From Pseudomonas laurylsulfatiphila (GTDB lineage Bacteria; Pseudomonadota; Gammaproteobacteria; Pseudomonadales; Pseudomonadaceae), in contig NZ_NIRS01000002.1 in NCBI RefSeq assembly GCF_002934665.1, positions 682,001 through 746,000 of the forward strand: a stretch of 64,000 nt of DNA, written 5' to 3'. Shown here in pieces: positions 17,774 to 27,059 of the stretch. Each line of letters opens with the position of its first letter. Positions within the stretch are counted from its first letter, which is position 1. Below the pieces are notes generated by a model, which searched no databases, was not told the origin of the DNA, and saw only the letters and a program-made list of their open reading frames with translations. The position numbers and the translations under genes are program-made.

Positions 17774-18858
17774 TGTATGTTTACGTCCTTGTTCAGGTGT
17801 GCGGTCAATGTGGAGGGAGTGCTGTTCCGGGAACTTAAGGTTTGACTCTCAAACCAATCGTGATCGCGGTACCACGCCACCGTATCGGTGATTGTCAGCT
17901 CTAGTGGCCGGAAACTCAGGCCAAGCTCTTGTTCACTCTTGCGGTGGTTGAAACAGGTGCGGTCCTTCTCTCGTACCAACAGGCGCAACGTGGCCATGCT
18001 CAGCAGAATGGGCTTGCTGGTAATACGCGCATACATCTCCTGCACAGCCGCCAACGTGTATAGAAAGGGGAGCGGTAGTTGTCGAACGGGTGTCTTGACG
18101 CCCGCTATACGCCCAAGCATAGGCACCAGCTCACGCATTGTCATATGCCGGCCCGCCGCGAGATAGCGCTCACCTCGCCGCCCATGTTTGGCTGCGGCAA
18201 TCTGCGCCAATGCCACATCGCGGGCATCGACAACGGAGAAACTACCAGGGATCAGTCCGGGCAGTTTGCCGAGCACGACATCGTTAACCAACTGTCCCGA
18301 GGAGGTGGGGCCCATGTCGGCCGGGCCCCACATCCAGCCTGGCAGGACCATGCAGGCATGCATCTGCGGATGGACCTCCAGGAACGACAAGACGACACGG
18401 TCGGCGAGAATCTTGCTACGATAGTAGTCATCCGCATCGGCGTCGGCCCGCAGACATGTCTCATCGATGGACGTGCCAGGTGCGCCGTCGAGCACGGCAA
18501 TGGAAGACGTATGGATGAACCGTCGTATACCGGCGCGGTAGGCCTGATTTAGCAGGTGCCGCGTACCAGACACATTAATCTTTTCGAGTTCCTTCCAGTG
18601 GCTGCCGCCCTTGTAGTTGTCGCGAAAGAACGCCGCGGTGTGAAACACCGTATCGCAGCCTTGCAGCGACGCTGCGAATGCGTCGACATCGGCCATGTCC
18701 CCAACGACCAATTCCACACCCGGCAAATTGTTGAACTGCTGTTCACCTTTGGCTCTTGAACGGACCAGGGCTTTGACCGCGTAGCCACGAGCGACCAATT
18801 CACGCACCAGGTTGTTGCCCAACAAGCCGGTTGCGCCAGTAACGAATGCGCTGTGCAT
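17770..18858 (-). CDS. NAD(P)-dependent epimerase/dehydratase (extended SDR, dihydroflavonol-reductase type)
   Basis: 362 aa. The Rossmann motif TGATGLLGNNL is at residues 8-18 and HTAAFF is the following beta-strand motif. The catalytic YxxxK is YYRSK near residue 146, with a serine in HTSSIAV. Overall it resembles the 3-beta-HSD/dihydroflavonol-4-reductase branch of extended SDRs, which reduce or isomerise ketone or sugar substrates. It sits between an NTF2-like gene, 3 bp upstream, and a phosphatase that overlaps its end, forming a three-gene operon. The substrate is unknown. Confidence 0.85.
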   Translation of the reverse strand: MHSAFVTGATGLLGNNLVRELVARGYAVKALVRSRAKGEQQFNNLPGVELVVGDMADVDAFAASLQGCDTVFHTAAFFRDNYKGGSHWKELEKINVSGTRHLLNQAYRAGIRRFIHTSSIAVLDGAPGTSIDETCLRADADADDYYRSKILADRVVLSFLEVHPQMHACMVLPGWMWGPADMGPTSSGQLVNDVVLGKLPGLIPGSFSVVDARDVALAQIAAAKHGRRGERYLAAGRHMTMRELVPMLGRIAGVKTPVRQLPLPFLYTLAAVQEMYARITSKPILLSMATLRLLVREKDRTCFNHRKSEQELGLSFRPLELTITDTVAWYRDHDWFESQTLSSRNSTPSTLTAHLNKDVNIQ

Positions 18859-18861
18859 GGC

Positions 18862-19290
18862 TCAACCCTCAGCTGGATAGGCTAACGGCATCAGCACCGC
18901 ACTGTCGAAGAAGGCCTCTTCACGGATGGCCAGCCCGTCTCTGAAGGTGAAGTGTGCGGCGTAGTACGCAGTAATATGGCGCCCATGAGGTGGAATCACC
19001 CGGCCTGACAGCACCAAGGGTGCGGCGAATGTGCCGGTCAGGAAGGCAGTCAGCGCCAAACGATCGTTACCGACGGCGAATGGGCTGAAAATCACTTGGG
19101 CATCGGGGAGCGCTTCGAGCAATGCGATCTCTCGTTTGCGCATGGCTTCGCGACCGGTTTGTATCCCCATGCTATCGAGGTAGATGAAGTCTTCGCAAAC
19201 CAGCGCAAGCATCGCCTCCACATCACGGCGATTGAAGGCACTGGCGGCGCGTTCCGCATAGTCGTTGGGGCCAGTAGTCATAAAGTCCAT
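18862..19290 (-). CDS. NTF2-like (SnoaL-type) protein
   Basis: About 142 aa with the NTF2-like cone fold pattern: AERAASAFNRRDVEAMLALV near the N-terminus and HGRHITAYYAAHFTFRDGL near the end. The family includes polyketide cyclases and ketosteroid isomerases but also many binding proteins without known activity. The start is ATG at 19290 or 19281. A longer frame from 19524 would run across the divergent LysR start and is rejected. It is the first gene of the NTF2-epimerase-phosphatase operon and is divergent from a LysR gene. Confidence 0.72.
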   Translation of the reverse strand: MDFMTTGPNDYAERAASAFNRRDVEAMLALVCEDFIYLDSMGIQTGREAMRKREIALLEALPDAQVIFSPFAVGNDRLALTAFLTGTFAAPLVLSGRVIPPHGRHITAYYAAHFTFRDGLAIREEAFFDSAVLMPLAYPAEG

Positions 19291-19398
19291 TCCATTCGTC
19301 TTCGAGGGCTTGTAGATATACCTTTGAGGCCTCTCCCGAAAAACAGCGACTACTGCATAATGGATTTGCACATATGCAGACCAGGGAGGATATGAAGC

Positions 19399-20298
19399 AT
19401 GGCGTTGCAAGCAAATTGGGATGATCTTCGTCTGTTGTTGGCAGTCTCGCGGCGTGGCAGCTTTCTTCAAGCTGGCCAGATGCTGGGTATTGCGGCGTCT
19501 ACTGTGTCCCGCCGGTTGACCCAACTTGAGAGCGCCCTGGGCGAGCTACTCGTCGAGCGGGGCGTTGAAGGATGCTGGTTGACCTCGCGCGGCCAATCCC
19601 TCGTGGAAGTTGCCCTAGCGGCGGAGGCGGGCTTGAGGCGTCAAACCGTTGCGGGCATGTCCGGGCTACACACAGAGCTATTTGGCAGTGTCCTGGTCAG
19701 TGCAGGAGAGGGATTTTCGTCTTGCGTGCTGGAGGCTGCGAGTCGCTTCACCTCTCTTCACCCGCGTTGCTCGGTGGAATTGATGGCAACGGCCGACTTT
19801 CACAAGATTGTCCGCGGCGTGGCAGACATTGCTGTACGCACAGCTCACCTAGGCGAACCGTCGCTGATTTATCGACCAATAGGCCGGCTCGCTTACGGTG
19901 TCTTCGCCGATGCAGGTTATCTGAAACGGTATCCAGGGGTGACCCCGGCCACTGCGGTCAATATTGCCTTGCTTCCTCCGCTGGACATGTTGCCGCAAAT
20001 GCGTGCGGCAACGGCCGCGGGTCTGGAGCGCGCGCAGATCAGGGTGAACTCGTTCGCGGTTCAGCTCGAATCGGTGAGGCGAGGAATGGGTGTGGCAGTA
20101 CTGCCCCGTATTCTGGCGAAGGACCTGATCGAGTTGTTCCCGGATCTCCAACTTCCCGATATGGAAGTCTATCTGGTGACCCGGCCTCAGGCATTGAAAC
20201 AGGCTCACATTAAATGTTTTTTTGCCATCCTGGAGCAGGTGCTGCTCGAAGCCCTTTCCATAGAAAATGTGGAAGGTTACCTCTTGGGGGCAACCTGA
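19399..20298 (+). CDS. LysR-family transcriptional regulator
   Basis: 299 aa. The N-terminal winged helix-turn-helix is DDLRLLLAVSRRGSFLQAGQ followed by LGIAASTVSRRLTQLE. A periplasmic-binding-like effector domain follows from about residue 90. It is divergently transcribed from the NTF2-like/epimerase/phosphatase operon, with about 110 bp between the starts; in this family that arrangement usually means it controls the adjacent operon. The effector is unknown. It ends close to the converging AraC gene. Confidence 0.9.
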   Translation: MALQANWDDLRLLLAVSRRGSFLQAGQMLGIAASTVSRRLTQLESALGELLVERGVEGCWLTSRGQSLVEVALAAEAGLRRQTVAGMSGLHTELFGSVLVSAGEGFSSCVLEAASRFTSLHPRCSVELMATADFHKIVRGVADIAVRTAHLGEPSLIYRPIGRLAYGVFADAGYLKRYPGVTPATAVNIALLPPLDMLPQMRAATAAGLERAQIRVNSFAVQLESVRRGMGVAVLPRILAKDLIELFPDLQLPDMEVYLVTRPQALKQAHIKCFFAILEQVLLEALSIENVEGYLLGAT

Positions 20299-20356
20299 AA
20301 TGGGTGCATGGGGGCGCTAACCAAAATATCAGACTGCCCTCAGACACCGGCCCTGC

Positions 20357-21313
20357 TCAGGCCGATTGTCTGCGCCAGGTGCCGGGTGATGTGCCGAACT
20401 GGCGTTTGAATGCGCGGCTGAACGCCGCTTCGGATTCGTAGCCCACTGCAAAGCCGATTTGCGCCACGTTACCGCGACCTTCGCGCAGGTGTTGAGCCGC
20501 CACGTGCATACGCCAGAGCGTCAGGTATTGCATCGGTGGCTGCCCGACCAATGCCGTGAATCGCTCCGCGAATACCGAGCGCGACATGCCCACTTCAAGC
20601 GCCAGGGCTTCTGCCGTCCAGCCCTCGGTTGGACGGGCATGGAGCAGCGCGAGGGCGCGCCCGATGTGCGGATCTCGCAAGCCCGCCAGCCACCCGCGCC
20701 GTTCAGGGGGGAGGTTCGCGACATACTGGCTGACGGCTTCGACGAACAGCAGTTCGGAGAGCTTGGCGATGACCGTTGTCGAGCCGACGCGTCCCGCCGC
20801 GATCTCACTGACGGCGAAACGGAATGAGCTTTCAATCCAGGCACCCGAAGCCGTCGCGCGCACATCCAGCTTCAACAAGGATGGCAGCGACGAAAGCAAT
20901 GGGCTGAACGGTGTTTCAGAGCCGAGGAATCCGCACAGTAGCTGCGTGGCCTCGCCGCCCCCGCCGCACTTGATTCGTGATATGCCGCCGACTTCCGGCG
21001 GCTGAATGATTTCGCGCGCCGACATGGGCGCAACGCCTAGATCACTGCCAAAGGTATGAACGTCATTGCGCGGCAGCAGAATGAGTTCGCCTGCCCGCAC
21101 GTCGAGGGTGGCACCATCGTCGACTCGCAATTGCATGTGCCCCGCCGCGACAAAATGTGAGGCAATGATATGTCGAGGGGCCGCCAGGAACGGTTTGCAA
21201 TCGTCGGCGGAGATTCTTCCGCTCAGACACCAGGGCGCAGTGAACTCCGCCTCGAGGAAGACCCCTCCAGACAGCCGAATCACCCGCAATACATCAGATA
21301 GCGCATCCAGCAA
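20357..21313 (-). CDS. AraC-family transcriptional regulator with cupin sensor
   Basis: 318 aa. The N-terminal cupin (AraC_binding_6 type) includes HIIASHFVAAGHMQLRVDDG and AGELILLPRNDVH. The C-terminal pair of AraC helix-turn-helix motifs reads ALALEVGMSRSVFAERFTAL and IGFAVGYESEAAFSRAFKRQ with the ending FGTSPGTWRR. It lies divergent from the ferritin-like/MAPEG genes (about 200 bp between starts), which are its most likely targets. Confidence 0.9.
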   Translation of the reverse strand: MLDALSDVLRVIRLSGGVFLEAEFTAPWCLSGRISADDCKPFLAAPRHIIASHFVAAGHMQLRVDDGATLDVRAGELILLPRNDVHTFGSDLGVAPMSAREIIQPPEVGGISRIKCGGGGEATQLLCGFLGSETPFSPLLSSLPSLLKLDVRATASGAWIESSFRFAVSEIAAGRVGSTTVIAKLSELLFVEAVSQYVANLPPERRGWLAGLRDPHIGRALALLHARPTEGWTAEALALEVGMSRSVFAERFTALVGQPPMQYLTLWRMHVAAQHLREGRGNVAQIGFAVGYESEAAFSRAFKRQFGTSPGTWRRQSA

Positions 21314-21512
21314 TTGCCAGCCCTCCTTTCCGGAGTCCCGAGCATGTAATCAGGCGCACTGGTCATTCGCCGCCTGAACGGCGAGGCCTAGATTAGCACC
21401 AACGCGGACTCAGTGATCGAGACGATCCCCAGACGCTTTACCGATTGTCATTGACTCCTGCGTTAACCGTAACTGGCCCATTCCAACTCGACCACGCAAG
21501 CCGGAGATCAGT

Positions 21513-22466
21513 ATGAACACCGCCGCTACCCTGCCCCGCCCGGACTCGGGCAACGCCGTCCGTTATGCGCAACTTGTCAGATCCTCGAAGAAAGCGGAAT
21601 GGCAGATCGATCGCGACTTGCTGCAGGACCGCAGCTTCGATTTCTCGCGCAAATTCTTGCCCGACGGCTTATCGCATATCGACCGCCTGACCTTCCTCGG
21701 CGCAGACGAGGCGCGCCTGCTCAGCCAGATTCAGGGCCGAACCTATGCGTACATTTTTGGCCTGGTCGAGCGTTTTATCAGTGCCAAGATGCTCGATCAG
21801 GGTCGGGCCCATGTATTTGACGATCAGCTCGCACTCGAAGCGCTGGTGCGCTTTTCCAACGACGAGATCAAGCATCAGGAGCTGTTCCGGCGCATCGAGA
21901 CGATGATGGGCACTCGATTGCCAGCGGGATATCGTCAGGTTGCCGATCCGAACGATGTGGCGCGCGCGGTCCTGGCGGCCAGCACCTGGGCGGTCCTGGC
22001 GCTGACCTGCCATATCGAGCTGTTTGTTCAGACGCACTACGTGCAGAGCATCGCCCCGCGCGAGGAGTTGTGCCCACTGTTCAAGGACGTCTTCAAATTT
22101 CACTGGAAGGATGAAAGCCGCCACGTCGTACTCGATGAACTGGAGTGGGAGGCGGAGCACGCGAAACTCTCCCCGGCCGAACGCGACCAGGCCGTGAACG
22201 ATCTGATTACGCTGGTGGCGGCCGTCGACGCGATCCTGCAAGCACAATCGGCATCCGATGCCGACTACTTCATTGGGAGTGCTTCACGGTCGTTCAGCGT
22301 CGATGAGACCGCGCAAATCAACGCCTGCGTGCTGAGCGCCTATCGCTGGCAATACATTATCTCGGGCGTGCAGCATCCACACTTTGGCCGGCTGCTTGCG
22401 CGAATGACAACGCCAGCCCAGATGTCCAGGGTTCAGACCGCGCTGGCACCCATCATGGGCCATTGA
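21513..22466 (+). CDS. Ferritin-like diiron protein (possible oxygenase)
   Basis: 317 aa, mostly helical. Candidate iron ligands are spaced as in four-helix diiron proteins: E in FGLVERF, EIKHQE (ExxH), E in CHIELF, and DESRHVVLDELEWE (ExxH). Such ligands occur in AurF-like N-oxygenases, ferritin-like hydroxylases and related proteins; which reaction applies cannot be told. The start at 21513 follows GGAGATCAGT. It has an AraC gene divergent upstream and a MAPEG gene downstream, suggesting an inducible detoxification or tailoring unit. Confidence 0.65.
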   Translation: MNTAATLPRPDSGNAVRYAQLVRSSKKAEWQIDRDLLQDRSFDFSRKFLPDGLSHIDRLTFLGADEARLLSQIQGRTYAYIFGLVERFISAKMLDQGRAHVFDDQLALEALVRFSNDEIKHQELFRRIETMMGTRLPAGYRQVADPNDVARAVLAASTWAVLALTCHIELFVQTHYVQSIAPREELCPLFKDVFKFHWKDESRHVVLDELEWEAEHAKLSPAERDQAVNDLITLVAAVDAILQAQSASDADYFIGSASRSFSVDETAQINACVLSAYRWQYIISGVQHPHFGRLLARMTTPAQMSRVQTALAPIMGH

Positions 22467-22547
22467 TCGACAGGGGGCGACCGACCGCGTGTCGGTCGCG
22501 CGACAGTAGGATGACGTGCTGACAATGATGGATTGAGGATGGCAGCC

Positions 22548-22970
22548 ATGACGATTCCGATGTGGATGCTGCTGGGATTTGCGACCTGGACTTTACTGCT
22601 GTTGATGGCAACCGTCGGCGTCTATCGCTGGGTCAGAATCCTGCTCTCGAATGTTCCGATCGCTTCTTTCCGAAGCGATCAGCTCGAAGGCGAGGATTGG
22701 TATCGGCGCGGGACAAGAGCACACGCCAACTGTGTGGAAAACCTGCCGGTCTTTGGCGTCATCGTGCTCGTGATTTCAGCCCTTGGTGTCGACGGCCCTG
22801 CAGTGAACTACTTGTCCATCATCGTCCTGATCGCTCGTGTGTGTCAGTCTCTGGTTCACGTATCCCATGTGCAGACCGACAGGTTCGTGGCGGTTCGGTT
22901 TACCTTCTTTTGCATGCAGTTGATCTGTTTTCTCGCACTTATTGTCATAGCCGCTTGTTACGGCGCATGA
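22548..22970 (+). CDS. MAPEG-family membrane protein
   Basis: About 140 aa with four hydrophobic segments. The MAPEG signature region reads GTRAHANCVENLPVFGVIVL, and the segment VCQSLVHVSHVQTD is also typical. The family covers microsomal glutathione transferases and leukotriene synthases in eukaryotes and poorly known membrane proteins in bacteria. GAGG stands 9 bases before the ATG at 22548; upstream ATGs at 22533 and 22539 are possible. It follows the diiron protein by about 80 bp and is probably co-transcribed. Confidence 0.82.
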   Translation: MTIPMWMLLGFATWTLLLLMATVGVYRWVRILLSNVPIASFRSDQLEGEDWYRRGTRAHANCVENLPVFGVIVLVISALGVDGPAVNYLSIIVLIARVCQSLVHVSHVQTDRFVAVRFTFFCMQLICFLALIVIAACYGA

Positions 22971-23010
22971 ATACTTTCGCCCCATGCTTGCCCTTCACCC
23001 TGAAGCAACT

Positions 23011-23733
23011 TCAGGACTTCTTCGCAGCGCTCAACAGCTCTTCGATTTCCTGCGCGACCAGGCTTTGAATGCGCCCCATATTGCGGTCACGAATGCCATG
23101 CTCTTTCAGCATTGTCACGGTCCGGAACAGATATTGCGCCGCCGAGCCCCAGTGCCCGGCGGCGCGAGCCAACACATGTGCAACCTGCTTCATCGGTAAC
23201 TTGCCTGCATAGGCCATTCCCTCGCGTGCGGCGACAAAGGCCAATGCACGCAATATCCCGGTCTCGGTTTTAACCGAAATCCAGCGCGGAACATTGGTCG
23301 GCGGGTTTGCGTCAATTTCCCGGAACATCAACAGTCCCAGTTGTTTGAAGTGATCTTGCGCAGGAAGCCGGTACGCCAACCCCTTACAGCTTCCGCCACG
23401 ATCGAGGGCCAACATCAGGGCTGGCAACTCGCGAGTGCCGCGCCAGCGGGTCAGTTTCAGGCAGAACGACCGATGCCAACCATAGGCGGTGGCATTACGG
23501 CTCTCCACAAATTCGAACTCCGGATTCCATATCAGCGAGCCGTAAGCGAAGATCCACAGATCTTCCGGTTCGTATTCACGCAAAAGTGCCTCCACCATTG
23601 CATCGAACTCTGCTTTGGTGTGTTCGATCGTGCCCGGTTCGGGCCCTGGATCGGGCTCAAACCGCTCAACACAAGCGACGAGTTCCGCTGTCAGGTCTCG
23701 CCCTTTGAATCGCGTGGTTTTTTCATTGTTCAT
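23011..23733 (-). CDS. ChaC-like gamma-glutamylcyclotransferase
   Basis: 240 aa. The diagnostic FAYGSLIWNPEFEF motif, which binds the gamma-glutamyl group, is near residues 62-75. The family ChaC degrades glutathione to 5-oxoproline and Cys-Gly in the cytoplasm. The glutamate expected to be catalytic probably lies in the middle of the chain but was not pinned down. The ATG at 23733 is preferred over a further upstream ATG because the sequence before it is not family-like. It is convergent with the MAPEG gene; whether it is linked functionally to a glutathione-using MAPEG protein is speculative. Confidence 0.85.
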   Translation of the reverse strand: MNNEKTTRFKGRDLTAELVACVERFEPDPGPEPGTIEHTKAEFDAMVEALLREYEPEDLWIFAYGSLIWNPEFEFVESRNATAYGWHRSFCLKLTRWRGTRELPALMLALDRGGSCKGLAYRLPAQDHFKQLGLLMFREIDANPPTNVPRWISVKTETGILRALAFVAAREGMAYAGKLPMKQVAHVLARAAGHWGSAAQYLFRTVTMLKEHGIRDRNMGRIQSLVAQEIEELLSAAKKS

Positions 23734-24009
23734 ATCGGGTTCCCAGGACCGATCAACCAGAAAGTCTAGCACCGCGTACAAAAGGGGCAGACAGGCCCCA
23801 GGCTTCAAGCAACAGCGGTTGGCTGGCGCAGGCATGATGATTTCCCGCCACCATCAGTGGGGCATCGAGTGCATTCCCAAAAGGAATAAAAACGGCCCGT
23901 CCTTTTGTCGATTTCCCAGCGTCCGGTTCGACTATCCGGCAGGGAATGCCTCAACTGATGCAGACTCCCCTGTCTAACCTCTTTCACCAGGACGAATCAG
24001 GAGAAAAGC

Positions 24010-24642
24010 ATGCGCACACTTACAGTTGCCGCGTTCGTCAGTCTGGACGGCGTCATGCAAGCGCCCGGCGGGCCTGAAGAGGACACCAGCGGCGGATTCC
24101 GCTTCGGTGGCTGGATAGTGCCCTACGCCGACCAGACAACCGGCCAGGCCGTACAGGACCTGTTCTCGCTGCCGTTCGAGTTGCTGCTGGGGCGTCGCAC
24201 CTACGACATCTTCGCCGCCTATTGGCCGCACGCTTCGGCCGACTCCCCCCACCACACCATTGCCGACCTGTTCAACGGCGTACCCAAGCACGTGGCCACC
24301 CATCGTGGCGATTCGCTGGAGTGGCACAACAGTCATGCGCTGCCGGGCAACCTGGTCGACGCGATCAGCGCGCTCAAGCGTCAGGACGGTCCTCGGCTAC
24401 TGACCCAAGGCAGCGGCGACCTGGTGCGCCAACTGCTCGCCGCCGGCCTGGTGGACGAGTTGCGGCTGATGATTCACCCCATCCTGCTGGGACGCGGCAA
24501 GCGCCTGTTCGACGACAACGCTCAGGCGGCGGCCTTCACCTTGCTGAGCTCGATCAGCTCGCCCGGCGGTGTGCTGATCGCCCGTTACACCCGCAGCGGC
24601 GAGGTGCGCACAGGTACGTTCCAAGGCGGCGGGGGGCGATAA
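24010..24642 (+). CDS. Dihydrofolate-reductase-fold (RibD C-terminal domain) protein
   Basis: 210 aa. The start RTLTVAAFVSLDGVMQAPGG and the motifs LLLGRRTYDIFAAYWP and LLTQGSGDLVRQLLAAGLVD are typical of stand-alone RibD_C/YyaP-like proteins, thought to be NADPH-dependent reductases of unknown substrate. A GGAGAAAAGC ribosome site precedes the ATG. It ends 29 bp from the convergent acyl-CoA dehydrogenase gene. No regulon palindrome is seen upstream, so it is probably outside the catabolic block. Confidence 0.85.
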   Translation: MRTLTVAAFVSLDGVMQAPGGPEEDTSGGFRFGGWIVPYADQTTGQAVQDLFSLPFELLLGRRTYDIFAAYWPHASADSPHHTIADLFNGVPKHVATHRGDSLEWHNSHALPGNLVDAISALKRQDGPRLLTQGSGDLVRQLLAAGLVDELRLMIHPILLGRGKRLFDDNAQAAAFTLLSSISSPGGVLIARYTRSGEVRTGTFQGGGGR

Positions 24643-24670
24643 CCATCGCCTCTCTCGGTTGGGGAATGCC

Positions 24671-25813
24671 TCACGCCACCTGCAGCAACTTCGCGTAAGC
24701 CTGCAAATGGTGATCGTCATCGCCAAACTGACGCGCCACCATCAGCAAATGCTTGGCGTGGTGCGACAGCATGTACTCCCAGGTCAGGCCGATGCCGCCG
24801 TGCAACTGGATGCTCTGGTCGGCGACAAAGCGGCTGGCACGACTGACGATGAACTTGGCGGCGGCGAGGATGCGGCTGCGTTCGTCACTGTCCGCCTGAT
24901 CGGCCACACAGGCCGCGAGCAGTGTCATGGACGTGGCCTGGTCCAGCTCGATGCGCATGTCCACCATACGGTGTTGCAGCACCTGGAACTTGCCAATGGG
25001 CTGACCGAACTGCTGGCGGGTTTTCAGGTAGTCGAGGGTCAACGCGCACGCCGCTTCCATGCTGCCGACGGCCTCGGCGCATTGCGCTGCCATGCACCGG
25101 CCCTGCTGATAACGCAGCGCCGGCAAGGCCTGCCCCACTGCGCCGAGTACCGCACTGCTTTTGACGAACACGTCGTCCAGGTACAGCTCGCAGGCCATCC
25201 GCCCATCCTGAGTGGCGAAGTCGCGTCGACCGACGCCGCTGTCTTGCGGGTCGACCAGAAACACAGTGATGCCCTGCTCGTCCCGAACTCCATGACTGGT
25301 ACGCGCCGAGACGAGAATCAGTCCGGCGCTCTGACCACCGATGATCACCGACTTGCGGCCATTGAGCTTCCAGCCTCCGCTGACCGCCTCGGCGGTCGTC
25401 TGAACGTCGTGCAACTGGTAGTGACTCTGCGGCTCATCGAGGGCCACGGCCAGTTGCAGGCTGGCGCTGCCGAGCTGCGGCAACAGCGTGTCTTTCTGGG
25501 CGGCGGTGCCCAACTGGTCGACCAGGCCACCGGCGAAAATCACCGAATGCAGGTAGGGTTCCAGGCACAGACCGCGACCCAGCTCGGTCATGATCAGCAT
25601 GTTCTCCACACCGCTGCCACCATAGCCGCCATAGGCTTCGGCAAAGGGCACGGCGCAGAGGCCGAGGTCGCCCAGTTGCTGCATGAACGGGTCGCTGAAG
25701 CCGTGCCTGCTCTGGCGATATTGCTCGCGATGCTCAAAACCATACACGTCGCGCACCAGGCGCGCCGCGGTTTCCTGCAGCATCAGTTGCTCTTCTGTCA
25801 GTTTGAAATCCAT
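24671..25813 (-). CDS. Acyl-CoA dehydrogenase, putative catalytic-base subunit of a heteromeric pair
   Basis: 380 aa with the acyl-CoA dehydrogenase fold (MDFKLTEEQLMLQETAARLV; C-terminal IQLHGGIGLTWEYMLSHHAK). A glutamate stands in LTWEYM where the catalytic base of medium-chain enzymes is found. The adjacent gene at 25826-27019, 12 bp upstream, encodes an acyl-CoA dehydrogenase that lacks this base. Adjacent pairs of this kind form alpha2beta2 enzymes in actinobacterial steroid catabolism, so a heteromer is inferred. It is the last gene of the leftward unit starting at the aldehyde dehydrogenase. Confidence 0.85.
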   Translation of the reverse strand: MDFKLTEEQLMLQETAARLVRDVYGFEHREQYRQSRHGFSDPFMQQLGDLGLCAVPFAEAYGGYGGSGVENMLIMTELGRGLCLEPYLHSVIFAGGLVDQLGTAAQKDTLLPQLGSASLQLAVALDEPQSHYQLHDVQTTAEAVSGGWKLNGRKSVIIGGQSAGLILVSARTSHGVRDEQGITVFLVDPQDSGVGRRDFATQDGRMACELYLDDVFVKSSAVLGAVGQALPALRYQQGRCMAAQCAEAVGSMEAACALTLDYLKTRQQFGQPIGKFQVLQHRMVDMRIELDQATSMTLLAACVADQADSDERSRILAAAKFIVSRASRFVADQSIQLHGGIGLTWEYMLSHHAKHLLMVARQFGDDDHHLQAYAKLLQVA

Positions 25814-25825
25814 GATCGGGGCGCC

Positions 25826-27019
25826 TTACAGTTCGAGGATCATTTTCGCGATGATGTTCTTCTGGATTTCGTTGGCGCCGCCATAAATCGAGGCCTTGCG
25901 CGCATCCAGGTACTGGTAGGTGGCCGCGCTGCTGTAGTCGGTGTACAGCAAGGGTTCGCTGCCGTAACCCAGTTCATCTTCAATGAACGGCAACGCGTAC
26001 GGCCCCACGGCCTTGCTGATCAGGTAGGTGATGGCCTGCCGGATCTCGGTGCCCTTGATCTTCAGGAACGAGCTTTCGGCACCGGGGACTTCGCCGTTTT
26101 GTGTCGCCGCCAGGGTTCGCAGGCTGCTCATTTCGGCCGCCATCAACTGCATCTCGACTTCAGCGATCTGCGTGCGGAACAACGGGTCGTCGATCAATGG
26201 CCGGCCATCGCGGACTTCCTGGCTGGCAATGCGCTTGAGCCGGGTGAGCAATGCCTTGTTCTGCGCGATCCCGCCGATGCTGGTGCGCTCGTGGGTCAGC
26301 AGGTACTTGGCGCAGGTCCAGCCCTCGTTCTCCTGCCCGACCCGATTCGCCACCGGCACCCGCACATTGTCGAAGAACACTTCGTTGACTTCGTGCTCGC
26401 CGTCGAGGGTGATGATCGGCCGCACGGTAATGCCGGGGGTTTTCATGTCGATCAGCAGGAACGAAATGCCCCGTTGCTGACGCGCCTCGGGGTCGGTGCG
26501 CACCAGGCAGAACATCCAGTCGGCGAAATGCGCCAGCGTGGTCCAGGTTTTCTGGCCGTTGACCACATAGTCATCGCCCTCGCGCACCGCACGGGTTTTC
26601 AATGACGACAGATCAGAACCGGCACCCGGTTCGGAGTAACCCTGGCACCACCAGTCTTCACAGGAAAGAATCCGCGGCAGGAAGTGTGCTTTCTGCTCGG
26701 TGGTGCCGAACTTGATGATCACCGGGGCAACCATTTTCAAACCGAAGGAAGATACTTTCGGCGCCCCGGCCGCAAAGCATTCCTCGTCAAAGATATGCTT
26801 TTGCACATCGCTCCAACCGGTACCACCGAACTCGACAGGCCAGCCCGGTGCGAGCCAACCTTGCCGGTTGAGTGTGCGCATCCATTGCACCTGGTGCGCT
26901 TTGCTCAGGCGCTTGCCCAGGGCAATCCGCTCGGACAGTTCGCCCGGCAAATTGTCGTGCAGGAAGGCCCGAACATCCTGGCGAAAGGCTTGTTCGTGCA
27001 CCGAGAATTCAATGTCCAT
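25826..27019 (-). CDS. Acyl-CoA dehydrogenase, putative partner subunit without the usual catalytic glutamate
   Basis: 397 aa. The N-terminal and middle domains are normal (EFGGTGWSDVQKHIFDEECF, GYSEPGAGSDLSSLKTRAV, VNGQKTWTTLAHFADWMFCL). The C-terminus reads YQYLDARKASIYGGANEIQK without the GGxGY-E segment, so the usual base is missing while the FAD-binding end is kept. The ATG at 27019 starts the family-like sequence MDIEFSVHEQAFRQDVRAFL. It is separated from the upstream alcohol dehydrogenase by a REP pair (27060-27148), which may dampen read-through. Confidence 0.85.
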   Translation of the reverse strand: MDIEFSVHEQAFRQDVRAFLHDNLPGELSERIALGKRLSKAHQVQWMRTLNRQGWLAPGWPVEFGGTGWSDVQKHIFDEECFAAGAPKVSSFGLKMVAPVIIKFGTTEQKAHFLPRILSCEDWWCQGYSEPGAGSDLSSLKTRAVREGDDYVVNGQKTWTTLAHFADWMFCLVRTDPEARQQRGISFLLIDMKTPGITVRPIITLDGEHEVNEVFFDNVRVPVANRVGQENEGWTCAKYLLTHERTSIGGIAQNKALLTRLKRIASQEVRDGRPLIDDPLFRTQIAEVEMQLMAAEMSSLRTLAATQNGEVPGAESSFLKIKGTEIRQAITYLISKAVGPYALPFIEDELGYGSEPLLYTDYSSAATYQYLDARKASIYGGANEIQKNIIAKMILEL

Positions 27020-27059
27020 CCATCCACTCCAAAAGCATTGGGGCATGCCCACAAACATT

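Noticed and set aside
24659..26605. A 648-codon plus-strand open frame opposite the acyl-CoA dehydrogenases
   Set aside because: It is antisense to two clear dehydrogenase genes, has no family motif and follows from the GC-rich codon pattern. Similar long antisense frames lie opposite other genes in the block.
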